From Pseudomonadota bacterium (lineage in GTDB: Bacteria > Pseudomonadota > Alphaproteobacteria > Rhizobiales > Pleomorphomonadaceae): a stretch of DNA of 64,000 bases. Below are positions 15,899 through 25,643 of this stretch, one piece after another. The stretch's first letter is position 1. Every line of letters starts with the position of its first letter. The stretch covers positions 186,001 to 250,000 of the forward strand of contig JAEZHI010000034.1 of NCBI GenBank assembly GCA_023436885.1. The letters are read 5' to 3'. The position numbers were made by a program, and so were the translations under genes. Under the pieces are notes generated by a model. That model had not been told where the DNA came from, searched no databases, and was given only the letters and a program-made list of their open reading frames with translations.

Positions 15899-17986
15899 TC
15901 ACAATTTTCTGAGCCATACCTTCGTGTCATGGAAGGCCGCTCCGCCGAAGGGTGCGATTTCGTCCGAGCCGGTCAGAGTGTTGATACCAACCCCGCCCCT
16001 GTGCGCGCGGTTCGCCCAAATGCCCTCGGCAACGACGACACCAATCTGTAGCCCCTCGAAAAACTCGGCGTTGAGCTCGACGCGTCCACGGTGATTGCCG
16101 ATCACCACGACATCGCCGTCTGCAATGCCGAGCTTGCCGGCATCATCCGGCCGCACCTTCAGGGTTGGCCGCCCCTCGCGCCCCGCGGATGTCGGCGTTT
16201 CGCCAAACGAAGTGTTGAGAAAGTTGCGTGCGGGCGCGGTCACCAGACGGAAGGGATGAGTGTCGTCGGCCTCTTCGACCACCGGCCAATAGTCCGGCAG
16301 CGAGGGCATGTCCTGCCACGGCCCCATCGGACCGATATTGGACGACTGCACGTTGATCCAATCCGGCTTGAAGCGGAACTTGCCGTCCGGATACGCGAAG
16401 CCCTTCACATAATGCGCCGTCTCGAAGTCTGGCTGTAAATCGAGGAAGCGCTTTTCTTCGAGATTGACGAGCGTTCCGAGGCCGGAATGCTTAAGCATCC
16501 AATCGACATGCTCGCGTGCCGTCATCTGGAAGCCAGGGTGCTCGGCACCGAGGCGTTTCGCCAGCTCGTTGATGACGTGGATATTTTCGCGTGGTCCCTC
16601 GGGCGGCTCGACAAGCTTCGGGCCGAACAGGATGCTCTGCTGCCCACCGGCCTTGTAGATGTCGTCATGTTCGAGGAACATAGTGGCCGGAAGCACGATA
16701 TCGGCGACCTTTGCGGTATCCGTCATGAACTGCTCATGCACGCAGACGAAAAGGTCCTCGCGCAGGAACCCGCGTCGCACCTTTTCCTGCTCAGGCGTCA
16801 CGGTCATCGGGTTGCAGTTCTGAATGATCATCGCCTTGACCGGCGGCCCACCCTTCAGCGCCTCGGTTTCTCCGACCAGCACGGGACCGACACGGGAATG
16901 ATCGAGGTAGCGGACGCTCTGATCCTCGACGTCACTTCCCTCGATCATCGTCTTGTTGAGGCGGTAAATCGCACCGTTGTTATGAAAGGCGCCCGCCCCT
17001 TCCCGCCGCCAGAGCCCGAGAACCGTGGCAATCGACTGCGCCGCATGCATAGACACGACACCGTTGCGCGACCGAGTAAAGCCATAGCCTAGCCGGAAGT
17101 AGGTGCGTGGCGTAGTGCCCACAAGCTTGCCGAACGCTTCGATCTCCGCGACCGAGAGCCCGGTGATGGCCGCAGCCCATTCCGGCGTTCGCGACTTCAG
17201 GTGCGCTTCAAGCTCGGCCGGAGCATCGGCATACTTCTCCATGAAAGCGCGATCGGCATAGCCATCTCGGAAGGCGATATGCATCACCGCGCAGGCCAGT
17301 GCGGCGTCGGAGCCCGGTCTCAACACCAGACCGAGATCTGCCTGGCGAACCGTCTCGGTCTCATAAACATCGACCGCAACGATTTTCGCGCCGCGCGTTT
17401 TCCGGGCCCGAACGGCGTGAGTCATGACATTGACCTGCGTCGTCACGGCGTTAGTGCCCCAGATGACAACGCAATCGGAAACCGCCATTTCGCGTGGATC
17501 TGGTCCAGCAAGAAGACCTGTCCCGGCAATCCAGCCCGTCCAGGCAGGCGTCACACAGATAGTGTCGTGAGTGCGAGAGTACTTCTTGACGTGCATGAGC
17601 CGTTCAAGGCTGTCACGCTGCACGAGGCCCATGGTACCCGCGTATTTGTAGGGCCAGATGCTTTCCGCGCCGAACTGTCGTTCGGCGTTGATAAAGGCAT
17701 CGGCAACGCGATCGAGAGCCTCTTCCCAGGAAATCTCCTGGAACCTCCCCTCCCCCTTGGCTCCAACGTTGAGCAGTGGTTTCATCAGCCGCTTGGGATG
17801 ATAGAGACGCTCGGCGTAACGACCTACCTTGGCGCAGATAACGCCAGCCGTGTAGCTGTTATCCGACGAGCCACGCAGACGACCGATGCGACCATCCGGC
17901 GTCACCTCAACGTCGAGCGCACAGGTCGACGGGCAATCGTGCGGACAGGCAGAGTGAGCAATCCCAGGGCGGAGCGTGACATTCAT
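15899..17986 (-). CDS. Molybdopterin-dependent oxidoreductase (DMSO reductase superfamily)
   Basis: About 695 residues with a bis-molybdopterin cofactor. The N terminus carries a four-cysteine iron-sulfur site (ACPHDCPSTCALDVEV, then GVICAKVGRYAERLYHP). The molybdopterin-binding segments VIWGTNAVTTQVNVMTH and MIIQNCNPMTVTPEQ follow, then the C-terminal molydop-binding domain (LVTAPARNFLNTSFG to AEGIWANRAHRGGVGINTLT). Cys in RTHDTICVTPAWTGW may ligate the metal (inference). There is no twin-arginine signal, so it should be cytoplasmic. No electron-transfer or chaperone subunit is adjacent, so the substrate cannot be told. The start is ATG 17986; its ribosome site is weak. Confidence 0.9.
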   Translation of the reverse strand: MNVTLRPGIAHSACPHDCPSTCALDVEVTPDGRIGRLRGSSDNSYTAGVICAKVGRYAERLYHPKRLMKPLLNVGAKGEGRFQEISWEEALDRVADAFINAERQFGAESIWPYKYAGTMGLVQRDSLERLMHVKKYSRTHDTICVTPAWTGWIAGTGLLAGPDPREMAVSDCVVIWGTNAVTTQVNVMTHAVRARKTRGAKIVAVDVYETETVRQADLGLVLRPGSDAALACAVMHIAFRDGYADRAFMEKYADAPAELEAHLKSRTPEWAAAITGLSVAEIEAFGKLVGTTPRTYFRLGYGFTRSRNGVVSMHAAQSIATVLGLWRREGAGAFHNNGAIYRLNKTMIEGSDVEDQSVRYLDHSRVGPVLVGETEALKGGPPVKAMIIQNCNPMTVTPEQEKVRRGFLREDLFVCVHEQFMTDTAKVADIVLPATMFLEHDDIYKAGGQQSILFGPKLVEPPEGPRENIHVINELAKRLGAEHPGFQMTAREHVDWMLKHSGLGTLVNLEEKRFLDLQPDFETAHYVKGFAYPDGKFRFKPDWINVQSSNIGPMGPWQDMPSLPDYWPVVEEADDTHPFRLVTAPARNFLNTSFGETPTSAGREGRPTLKVRPDDAGKLGIADGDVVVIGNHRGRVELNAEFFEGLQIGVVVAEGIWANRAHRGGVGINTLTGSDEIAPFGGAAFHDTKVWLRKL

Positions 17987-18451
17987 GGGTGTGGCGTACC
18001 GTTTGAGTTGGAGCGCCACGTTACAAGGTCGGGCCGATCAGGTCGCGCTTTTTTTGAGACTGATCCTCCGGTTGGCCTCTGGCCCATCTCCAAGCCAGTA
18101 TCCGCCAACCGAAGAAAAGCTGCTCCGCAAAGTATGATGCCGACACGTGTGAATACGTAGCCCACCCAAATCCCAGCACAACAGGAAACTTTCCCAAGTT
18201 AATCGTGCGCTGTTTTTCCGCATTTCCGACGGCACAATGGTTTTTTTATTTCAATTTCGATGGACCGATTAGTTCACGATATGCACGAAACGATAATAAT
18301 AACGGTTCAGAATGCCCAATAGTTAAGCAATATCGAAGTGTTAACCGACACGAAACACACCCCCGCTAGCCTATACAACTTGAGCGATCCGATTAGCCGC
18401 CCATTAATCAACCAAAAGTCTACTAGCCTCAAAACAAACAGGGGACTCGGT
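17987..18451. other. AT-rich intergenic region, divergent promoters
   Basis: 465 bases between the divergent oxidoreductase and chemoreceptor genes. The part 18180-18430 is clearly richer in A and T than the surroundings and should carry the chemoreceptor promoter. No gene or strong inverted repeat seen. Confidence 0.5.
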
Positions 18452-20461
18452 ATGTTGTTTCGTTCAAGGCCGACAGGACAGCGCCGCTCGCGTGGGGGGC
18501 TATCCATCCGCCTCAAGGTCGCTTCACTTTCATTGGTCTGGCTGGCAGGCTTGGTCGTCGTTTCCGGAACCGGTGGTTACGCAGTCGTGTCAATGCGCTC
18601 GCTGGAGGCAACGTCATCGGCCGCAGCCAATCTTTCACTCCTCTCCGAGCAGACGCAAAGCCTCGCCAACAAGCTTGCAGCCAAGGAGCGGCTGTTCATG
18701 GTTGCTCCGACGGCCGATCGGGTGAAAGAGATCGACGGCCTGATGGACGAAACGCGCGGGACGATACAACACCTGGGAGAAGCTGCCGCCGCGATAGGTG
18801 CAGCCACAACCGAAGCCAACAATCTCGCCGCATTATTCGACAAGATCACCGGCCAGTTCTCCGACGTGAAGAACGGTCAGGTGAAACTGGGATTCGGCGA
18901 CGATAACGGGCTTCGCGGTGATCTGGAGGCAGCTTTCCAGGCCCTTCGGACCGACGTCAACAAGGCCTCGAAGAGCGGACAAAGCCCCGACACGGTGCGC
19001 GTCGTGCAGGCGTTCGCCCAACTCAACCAGGCCCGTGCCGAGTTCATGTTGCGCCATGACGAACTGAGCTCCGGCGCCTTCGACGCAGCCGCCGGCCGGT
19101 TCAATCGCGAACTCGACAAGACTCCACTCGCCCAAGAGGTCAAGGACGCGCTCAAGGCAAAACTCACCGCCTATTCGTCCGCTTTCTCAGCCTATGTTCA
19201 GCTCTACACGTCGTGGATCAAAGTCGCCGACCAGACGTCCTTCTCCTTCGATCTCGCCGAACCGCTGACCAACGCCATCAAGGCCGCCGCCTCCGATCTC
19301 AAGGGAACAACCACTCAGGCCTTTGCCAACGGCACCCGATTTGCCCTCAGCCTGATCTATGCCATCGTCCCTCTGACACTTCTCGCAGGCGGCTTGATCA
19401 GTTGGCAGATCAGCCGTTCGATCACCACGCCGCTCGGGCGCATCCGCTCGACCATGGAAATACTTTCGAGGGGCGAAGACGCCACCGTCGTCGATACCGA
19501 AAGAGCCGACGAGATTGGTGCCATGGCCCGCACTCTTGCGGTATTCCAGGCGAACCAGGCCGAAAAAGCCAGGCTGGAAACCGAACAAAGCGCCGATGCG
19601 CAGCAGCGTCTCCACCGCCAGCAAGCCTTTGAATCGGCCGTCCGCGATTTCCGCTCCGTTGCGGGCGAACTGACACGCGCCGTCACCGATACCATGGCCG
19701 GCATGCAGACAGCCGCCGGCGAACTCCTGACCGAAGCCGACCGCACCCGCATACAGGCCGAAAGTGCGTCGAATGCCTCGCAAGGGGCCTCCGAGAAGGT
19801 CACGGTCGTCGCGGGAGCCGCCGAGGAGCTAGCGTCGTCGATCAGCGAAGTCGTCAATCACGTCAGCCGTACGACCGGCATCATCGGCAACGCAACTGAA
19901 GGCGCCCGCCGGACCAACGAGCAGGTGGCCGGCCTTGCCGAGGCCGCCAGCCGCGTGGGACAGGTCGTCACGTTGATCCGATCGATTGCCGAACAGACAA
20001 ACCTTTTGGCCCTCAACGCGACCATCGAGGCCGCCCGCGCCGGAGATGCCGGCAGAGGGTTCGCCGTCGTTGCCGCTGAGGTCAAAGGCCTCTCAGAGCA
20101 GACATCCCGTGCCACCGAGCAGATCGCGGCGCAGATCACGGAAATGCAAACTTCGACAGCGGAAGCTGTGGAGTCCATTCGTTCGATCGCCGCCACCATG
20201 GAAGAGGTCAACCGCGCCACGCTCGGCATCGCCTCGGCGGTGGAGCAGCAGGAGGCTTCGACCAACGAGATCAGCCGCAACGTCAACGACGCCTCCGGCA
20301 ACACGGTCACCGTCTCCGAAAGCGTCGGTCATGTGGTCGAGGCCATCGGCAAGACCTCCGACACGGCCCATCACGTCGAACAAGCGGCCGGCCTCGTCCT
20401 CGATCAGACCCGCGATCTCGAAGAGGCGATCGACGAATTCCTGCAGCGGGTCGCCGTATAA
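18452..20461 (+). CDS. Methyl-accepting chemotaxis protein
   Basis: 669-residue transmembrane chemoreceptor. The ATG at 18452 has GGGGA six bases upstream; longer readings add nothing. TM1 lies at about 22-46, an all-helical periplasmic sensor at about 47-295, TM2 at about 296-317, HAMP at about 318-370, then the cytoplasmic signalling hairpin. The sensor contains KLGFGDDNGLRGDLEAA, which resembles helical bimodular (HBM) sensors. The CheW/CheA-binding tip IAEQTNLLALNATIEAARAG begins near residue 511. The ligand is unknown. It is monocistronic with a strong terminator. Confidence 0.93.
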   Translation: MLFRSRPTGQRRSRGGLSIRLKVASLSLVWLAGLVVVSGTGGYAVVSMRSLEATSSAAANLSLLSEQTQSLANKLAAKERLFMVAPTADRVKEIDGLMDETRGTIQHLGEAAAAIGAATTEANNLAALFDKITGQFSDVKNGQVKLGFGDDNGLRGDLEAAFQALRTDVNKASKSGQSPDTVRVVQAFAQLNQARAEFMLRHDELSSGAFDAAAGRFNRELDKTPLAQEVKDALKAKLTAYSSAFSAYVQLYTSWIKVADQTSFSFDLAEPLTNAIKAAASDLKGTTTQAFANGTRFALSLIYAIVPLTLLAGGLISWQISRSITTPLGRIRSTMEILSRGEDATVVDTERADEIGAMARTLAVFQANQAEKARLETEQSADAQQRLHRQQAFESAVRDFRSVAGELTRAVTDTMAGMQTAAGELLTEADRTRIQAESASNASQGASEKVTVVAGAAEELASSISEVVNHVSRTTGIIGNATEGARRTNEQVAGLAEAASRVGQVVTLIRSIAEQTNLLALNATIEAARAGDAGRGFAVVAAEVKGLSEQTSRATEQIAAQITEMQTSTAEAVESIRSIAATMEEVNRATLGIASAVEQQEASTNEISRNVNDASGNTVTVSESVGHVVEAIGKTSDTAHHVEQAAGLVLDQTRDLEEAIDEFLQRVAV

Positions 20462-20494
20462 GCTAGCCGCGCAAACTTGCGCCAAGCTGAACAG

Positions 20495-20526
20495 AAAGGC
20501 CCGGATCGCTCCGGGCCTTTATTTAT
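20495..20526 (+). terminator. Intrinsic terminator after the chemoreceptor gene
   Basis: AAAGGCCCGGA-TCGC-TCCGGGCCTTT, then ATTTAT. The 20-base core recurs at 21371-21390 in the same orientation. Confidence 0.9.
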
Positions 20527-20581
20527 ACATACACCGTTGTTACCGAGCTTCCGTGGCTTCTTCCGAGAAGAATGTCTGGGC

Positions 20582-21235
20582 TCAATCACCGATGCAAGTA
20601 ACCCTCACATCCTCTCCAGCATACCTCGCAATTACCGCATCAAGATCGCCAACGGAGATTTGATCAAATCCGGTGTTTATGACAATTTTTCCGCGCATCC
20701 AGGCACCGAGAAACTCCAAAACACCAAAGCGAGACACTAGGCGGATGGAAGTATCTCTACGGATCCGAAAGACGAATCTGTGTGCAACCAATCGACGCTT
20801 CGTAAAAATACTTCCTTCGGACCACAAACTGCGGCGCTCTATTTCCGCAATTTCTGCCCAGGGCAAGAAGCGATGGAACAGGATGCCAGTCGATGCAACG
20901 CCTGCGCGACTGAAAACGAAATCGGCGCGGCCGTCACACATGCGGCCAAGTCGAACCAGCAGCACGACGAGATATGAGATCCCGGCGCTGAACGCTATCG
21001 GTCCACGAACCGGCAAAGGGAGTAGAAGAAAGACCCGCCAAAGAAGGGCTACTATCGCTCCTTTACCACGGGCCCGAACATGAGTTGGGCCGACGGGCGG
21101 GAATAGGGTCGCGTACTCGACGTAGACGATGAGCATAGCTTGGGCAACCAGACTGAGCAGAGCCTGCGAAGTCGGCTGCATATAGAATCTCGTCGCATCA
21201 GGATCATCGATACCGAGATCGGACGTCTCTGACAT
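20582..21235 (-). CDS. Membrane protein with PH-like cytoplasmic domain, function unknown
   Basis: 217 residues. Two hydrophobic stretches occur at about 24-47 and 60-95, the second long enough for two membrane helices. The C-terminal 110 residues are soluble; the pattern DFVFSRAGVASTGILFHRFLPWAEIAEIER and the closing VINTGFDQISVGDLDAVIARYAGE resemble bacterial PH-like domains of the kind often fused to membrane anchors. That is a fold guess, not a function. Base composition is lower in GC than both neighbours (30 of 60 G+C at 20701-20760, against 39 of 60 at 21781-21840 in thrS). The gene sits between two near-identical terminator hairpins, consistent with an acquired cassette. Confidence 0.7.
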   Translation of the reverse strand: MSETSDLGIDDPDATRFYMQPTSQALLSLVAQAMLIVYVEYATLFPPVGPTHVRARGKGAIVALLWRVFLLLPLPVRGPIAFSAGISYLVVLLVRLGRMCDGRADFVFSRAGVASTGILFHRFLPWAEIAEIERRSLWSEGSIFTKRRLVAHRFVFRIRRDTSIRLVSRFGVLEFLGAWMRGKIVINTGFDQISVGDLDAVIARYAGEDVRVTCIGD

Positions 21236-21361
21236 TGTTCATCGCCCCCAGCCTTAGCCAACGCAAGATAGATTCATCTAGCGATAAAACAACCTGGGCG
21301 CGCAGTCATTTTTAAGGCTGGTAAATGATCATGGGGCCTCGCTCAACACCATGGCAATAAA

Positions 21362-21395
21362 GAAGAAAGGGCCCGGATCGCTCCGGGCCTTTTGC
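21362..21395 (-). terminator. Intrinsic terminator after thrS
   Basis: GGCCCGGA/TCCGGGCC stem with a GCGA loop, followed on the minus strand by CTTTCTTCTT. It also has a TTTT tract on the plus strand, so it may work in both directions. Confidence 0.8.
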
Positions 21396-21420
21396 TTATC
21401 GGCATCAGTCAGAAAGAGGC

Positions 21421-23391
21421 TCAAGCTTCGGCAAGCGCCCGCCTGACGTCAGGCGGCACGATCTCTGTCTTGACCATCGCCAGCGCCTCATCGAGCGACA
21501 TCGACTTCGGATGCTGCGAGCCGAGGGTACGCACGTTGACAGACTTCTCTTCCGCTTCCTTGCGGCCGCAAACGAAGATCAGTGGGATCTTGGCCAGCGA
21601 ATGCTCACGGACCTTGTAGTTGATCTTCTCGTTGCGCAGATCGATGTCGACACGCACGCCAGCCTTCAGAAGCTTCTGGTAGACTTCCTTGGCGTAGTCG
21701 TCGGCTTCCGACGTGATGGTGGTCACCATCACCTGCGCCGGGGCGAACCACAGGGGGAAATGACCGGCGAAATTCTCGATCAGGATGCCGAGGAAGCGCT
21801 CCATCGAGCCGCAGATGGCGCGATGGATCATCACCGGCGTCTTCTTGCCGCCGTCGGCATCGACGTAGAACGCACCGAAGCGGTCCGGCAGGTTGAAGTC
21901 CACCTGGGTCGTGCCGCACTGCCACTCGCGGCCAATGGCATCGCGCAGGGTGTACTCGAACTTCGGGCCATAGAAGGCGCCCTCGCCCGGATTGATGCCG
22001 GTCTTGATGCGGCCGCCCGACTTCTCGGCGATCTCGCCAAGCACGCGGGTCATGACTTCTTCGGCATGATCCCAGAGTTCGTCAGAGCCGACGCGCTTCT
22101 CGGGACGGGTCGACAGCTTCACCGTGATCTCGTTGAAGCCGAAGTCCTCATAGACCGACAGGATGAGCTCGTTGATCTTCAGGCACTCGGCGGCCATGTC
22201 GCTTTCGGTGCAGAAGATATGCGCATCGTCCTGCGTGAAGCCGCGAACGCGCATCAGCCCGTGCATGGCGCCCGACGGCTCATAGCGGTGAACCGCGCCG
22301 AACTCGGCAAGGCGCATCGGCAGGTCGCGATAGCTCTTGAGACCGTGCTTGAAGATCTGGATATGGCCAGGGCAATTCATCGGCTTCAGCGCGAAAATGC
22401 GCTTGTCCTCGGCCTCATCGCCCGCCGACTGCACGGCGAACATGTTTTCCTTGTACCAGCCCCAGTGACCGGAGGTCTCCCACAGCACCTTGTCGAGCAC
22501 CTGCGGAGCGTTGACTTCCTGGTAGTCGCCCTTGAGCCGACGCCGCATGTAGGCGGTCAGTTCCTGGAACAGCGCCCAGCCCTTCTGATGCCAGAAGACG
22601 ACACCCGGGCCCTCCTCCTGGAAGTGGAAGAGATCCATCTCGCGGCCGAGGCGGCGATGATCGCGCTTCTCCGCCTCTTCCAGCATGGTGAGGTAGGCCT
22701 TGAGGTCCTCCTCGGTGTGCCAAGCGGTGGCGTAGATGCGTGTCAGCATGTCGCGATCGGAATCGCCGCGCCAGTAAGCGCCGGCGACCTTCATCAGCTT
22801 GAAGGCCGTACCGATCTTGCCGGTCGAAGTCATGTGCGGGCCGCGGCAGAGGTCCATCCAGTCGCCCTGCGCGTACATCTTGATCTTCTGGTCGGCCGGG
22901 ATGGCGTCGACCAGTTCGACCTTGAACGCCTCGCCCTTCTTCTCGAACCAGTCCTTGGCCTCGTCGCGGCTCCAGACCTGTTTCGTGAACGGCTTGTCGC
23001 GGGCGATGATCTCCCGCATCTTGGCCTCGATCTTCGGCAAGTCTTCGGTTGTGAACGGACCTTCAGGTCGGAAGAAATCGTAATAGAAGCCGTTCTCGAT
23101 CACCGGACCGATGGTGACCTGGGTGCCGGGGAAAAGCTCCTGCACGGCCTCGGCCATCACATGTGCCGCATCGTGGCGGATCAGCTCGAGGGCACGCGGA
23201 TCGTCGCGCGTCACGATCTCCAGCTTTGCATCGGTCACGATCGGATCGTTGAGGTCGGAGAGCACGCCATCGAGCGACATCGCGACGGCCTTCTTCGACA
23301 GTGATTTGGAAATCTGGGCGGCGATCTCGGCGCCAGTGGTTCCCGGAGCATATTCGCGCTGCGAACCATCGGGGAAAGTCACATGGATCAT
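21421..23391 (-). CDS. thrS: Threonine--tRNA ligase
   Basis: Class II aminoacyl-tRNA synthetase charging tRNA-Thr. 656 residues with the full domain order: TGS (about 1-62, FPDGSQREYAPGTTGAEIA), the tRNA-SAD editing domain (RHDAAHVMAEAVQELFPG), the catalytic core with ALKPMNCPGHIQIFK (zinc ligand Cys) and RVRGFTQDDAHIFC, and the anticodon-binding domain (APAQVMVTTITSEADDYAKEVYQKL). Editing-site histidines are intact. It is followed by an intrinsic terminator and preceded by a threonine/serine exporter pair on the same strand. Confidence 0.98.
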   Translation of the reverse strand: MIHVTFPDGSQREYAPGTTGAEIAAQISKSLSKKAVAMSLDGVLSDLNDPIVTDAKLEIVTRDDPRALELIRHDAAHVMAEAVQELFPGTQVTIGPVIENGFYYDFFRPEGPFTTEDLPKIEAKMREIIARDKPFTKQVWSRDEAKDWFEKKGEAFKVELVDAIPADQKIKMYAQGDWMDLCRGPHMTSTGKIGTAFKLMKVAGAYWRGDSDRDMLTRIYATAWHTEEDLKAYLTMLEEAEKRDHRRLGREMDLFHFQEEGPGVVFWHQKGWALFQELTAYMRRRLKGDYQEVNAPQVLDKVLWETSGHWGWYKENMFAVQSAGDEAEDKRIFALKPMNCPGHIQIFKHGLKSYRDLPMRLAEFGAVHRYEPSGAMHGLMRVRGFTQDDAHIFCTESDMAAECLKINELILSVYEDFGFNEITVKLSTRPEKRVGSDELWDHAEEVMTRVLGEIAEKSGGRIKTGINPGEGAFYGPKFEYTLRDAIGREWQCGTTQVDFNLPDRFGAFYVDADGGKKTPVMIHRAICGSMERFLGILIENFAGHFPLWFAPAQVMVTTITSEADDYAKEVYQKLLKAGVRVDIDLRNEKINYKVREHSLAKIPLIFVCGRKEAEEKSVNVRTLGSQHPKSMSLDEALAMVKTEIVPPDVRRALAEA

Positions 23392-23511
23392 GGTCGGTCC
23401 TTCTCTCGCTCACTCCCGCAGACGACGCGGGTAAGCGGCTTGCTTGAAGTCAAAGGCTTTACCGGCTTGGGTGCCGGTTTGTCCAGTGCGCGCCTCTGCC
23501 GATGACCAGAG

Positions 23512-23979
23512 TCAGAAGTCTTGGTTTCTGAGAAGATGCGCGGGGATGAGCAGGCCAGCGCCGATCGCACCCAATGTGAAGATCACCCGCAGCAAGGACT
23601 GAACGGCGAGGATCAGTGTATCCTCGGCATTCGCGAGGTTGGGCGCCGTGACCGACAGGAAGCCCAACAACGCCTGCCCGAAGAAGGCGCCTGGCACCAT
23701 TGGAATGCAGCCGGCCAGTGCCACGGCGTTGCAGGCCGGACCGAGCCGTTTGCGCAGCAATGAGACCAGACAACTCGTCACGATGGCAGCGGCAAATGAC
23801 GCGCCTTCGAGGCTCCACGCGAGATCCTGTCCGACGGTGCGGACCGCAAGAGCCACAGCGCCGGCCGCCGCGCACCAGGGAAGAGCCTTGAATCCGAAAT
23901 TGAACAAAACGCCAAAGCCGGCGGCGGCCAGCGCACCGAACAGCGCCTGATGGAGAAGATGAGGAAGCAGCGTGAGCAT
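23512..23979 (-). CDS. ThrE_2 (DUF3815) subunit of threonine/serine exporter
   Basis: 155 residues, five predicted membrane helices, almost no soluble part. It matches the C-terminal half of ThrE-type exporters: GFGVLFNFGFKALPWCAAAGAVALAVRT near the N terminus and the conserved CIPMVPGAFFGQALLGFLS. The ATG at 23979 overlaps the stop of the upstream exporter gene by one base (TGATG), so translation is coupled and the two products are likely to form one transporter. The position next to thrS fits threonine, but specificity cannot be read from the sequence. Confidence 0.85.
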   Translation of the reverse strand: MLTLLPHLLHQALFGALAAAGFGVLFNFGFKALPWCAAAGAVALAVRTVGQDLAWSLEGASFAAAIVTSCLVSLLRKRLGPACNAVALAGCIPMVPGAFFGQALLGFLSVTAPNLANAEDTLILAVQSLLRVIFTLGAIGAGLLIPAHLLRNQDF

Positions 23980-24776
23980 CAGAGCGACCTCAAGCCCAAC
24001 AGTGTCTCGGCAAACCACACGCCCACCGAAGCAAAAACCATGATCATCAGTACCCACACGGCGCGAGCGCTGCCCATGGTCGGGTAACCATCCATGATGT
24101 CGGTCTGAGCATTGGTGGAGGGAACGCCGGGCACGAGCAGCAAAATGGAAGCCATCATGGCAAGGCTGATGGTTCCGCTGCTCATCAGCATCGACACTAT
24201 GCCCCCGAGAGTCGCCGAGATGAAAGCAATCAGTCCCGCAACGATGAAAACATTCACCCCGTGATGGAGCAACTGATGGCGCACATACTGCCCCACGGTT
24301 CCTGCTATCAAGACGGCGGCAAAGGCAGGCCAGTCAATGCCGAGCAGACGCCCGAACGAGGCGCAAGCGATGCCAACAGCTAAGGCCACCACCCAGGGCG
24401 AATGACGCGGCGTGTCCCGAACCAGACAAGCGATTTCCTTGTCGACGTCCTCGATGCTCATACCGCCTTTGGAAACAACAACCGCAAGGCGGCGGATGGC
24501 CTGATCAAGGCGATGGTTCACACCGAGCCGACCGACCTGCATCATCCGCGTGATGGTATTGCCGGCAGCATGCACGGTAATCTCCAGAGAAGCGTAGCCG
24601 GACCTCATGCCGACATCCTCAACGCCGAGTCCCCGGGCGATCATGCCAACCCCACGATGGACCACGGACACCGAAGCGCCACTCTCCATCATGTTGCGGC
24701 CGGCACGGAGCGCCACATTGGCGATCCGCTCCAACTCCCTGTGGCGAACGATGACTGCGTCTTGCTGCTGTTCCAT
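23979..24776 (-). CDS. ThrE (DUF1212) subunit of threonine/serine exporter
   Basis: 265-residue inner-membrane protein matching the N-terminal half of ThrE-type exporters. The soluble N-terminal segment contains the family pattern RAGRNMMESGASVSVVHRGV and YASLEITVHAAGNTITRMM, followed by about five membrane helices (from HSPWVVALAVGIACASFGRL) and the LLLVPGVPSTNAQTDIMDG motif. The start is taken as ATG 24776; an in-frame start at 24806 is also possible. It is translationally coupled to the ThrE_2 gene by a one-base overlap. Confidence 0.85.
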   Translation of the reverse strand: MEQQQDAVIVRHRELERIANVALRAGRNMMESGASVSVVHRGVGMIARGLGVEDVGMRSGYASLEITVHAAGNTITRMMQVGRLGVNHRLDQAIRRLAVVVSKGGMSIEDVDKEIACLVRDTPRHSPWVVALAVGIACASFGRLLGIDWPAFAAVLIAGTVGQYVRHQLLHHGVNVFIVAGLIAFISATLGGIVSMLMSSGTISLAMMASILLLVPGVPSTNAQTDIMDGYPTMGSARAVWVLMIMVFASVGVWFAETLLGLRSL

Positions 24777-25643
24777 ACCTCCCCCGCCGGCTGGACGAAC
24801 CTGCATCTCGCTGCGTTACAAAGCCCGAGCTTCAAGACCTTCCGCGTCCTACTGATTCCACCCCAATCGACAGGACATTCAAAACTTACCAGTCCCGCCA
24901 CGCGCCGGGCAAGCGAGCAAGCTGAACCTCCTCAACCACCCATCGCTGAAGGTGAACGACAACCGACCTCGGAACACCGGACGCACCCGGGATCATGGGT
25001 TGCAATGGGCACTCTCAAATCCTGGACTTCCTGCAGACCAGCCGACTGGAGACGCCCAGAATGCGACAGTTCATGCGGTCGAGCGGCGCCTTTGCTAACG
25101 TTCGATTGACCTTTCGTAGTAGGTCGGCGCTTGCACAAAAGGCTTAGCTGTGCCAAGACCTATGTCGAAAGGTGTTGCTTGAAACGGAACGTTTTCAGCA
25201 AGCTGTTTCCAAGGTGACCTTGGCACGCGGGGGGAAGACAGCGTGCCTTGGGAAAACCTGAGCTGGGAGTTTGAGGCTGGACTTGGTTGAGCTTCTGGAG
25301 GGAAGCTTCTGCGGAGCAAAAACCAAGACGAGATAGGCGGGGACCAGATCCAGATCTGAATTGCAGCCAGTATTAATATAACTTCTAGTTGCGGAATCTC
25401 TTGCACAAAGGCAATTATCGTAATGATACGTACACTCCACCGCAGTGTAGTTGATCTACGACATAGCGTTTGTAGCGAAACCGGGTTAAACCGACAACCA
25501 ATCCAAAAGGCGTAGTGGACATCCCAAAGCGCCAACGGGATCGGCAAAAAGACGTCGAATAGGACGCGAGGGCCGGTGGAAAGCAGGAAGCGTCTGGAAC
25601 TGGGCCGTTACGAAACAACGAACGGGCGATGAAATAGCGACCA
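24777..25643. other. 867-base intergenic region, no gene seen
   Basis: The stretch separates the divergent exporter pair and pfkB. Open frames exist on both strands but have no recognisable domain, ribosome site or codon bias like their neighbours. GC content falls toward 25330-25480. It could hold a decayed gene, a small RNA or long leaders; nothing specific is visible. Confidence 0.5.

Noticed and set aside
21511..23304. 597-codon open frame on the plus strand
   Set aside because: Antisense shadow of thrS with no domain and no ribosome site.
25201..25260. GGCACGC/GCGTGCC inverted repeat
   Set aside because: Only 7 bp with no T tract and no gene ending there; likely chance in this composition.
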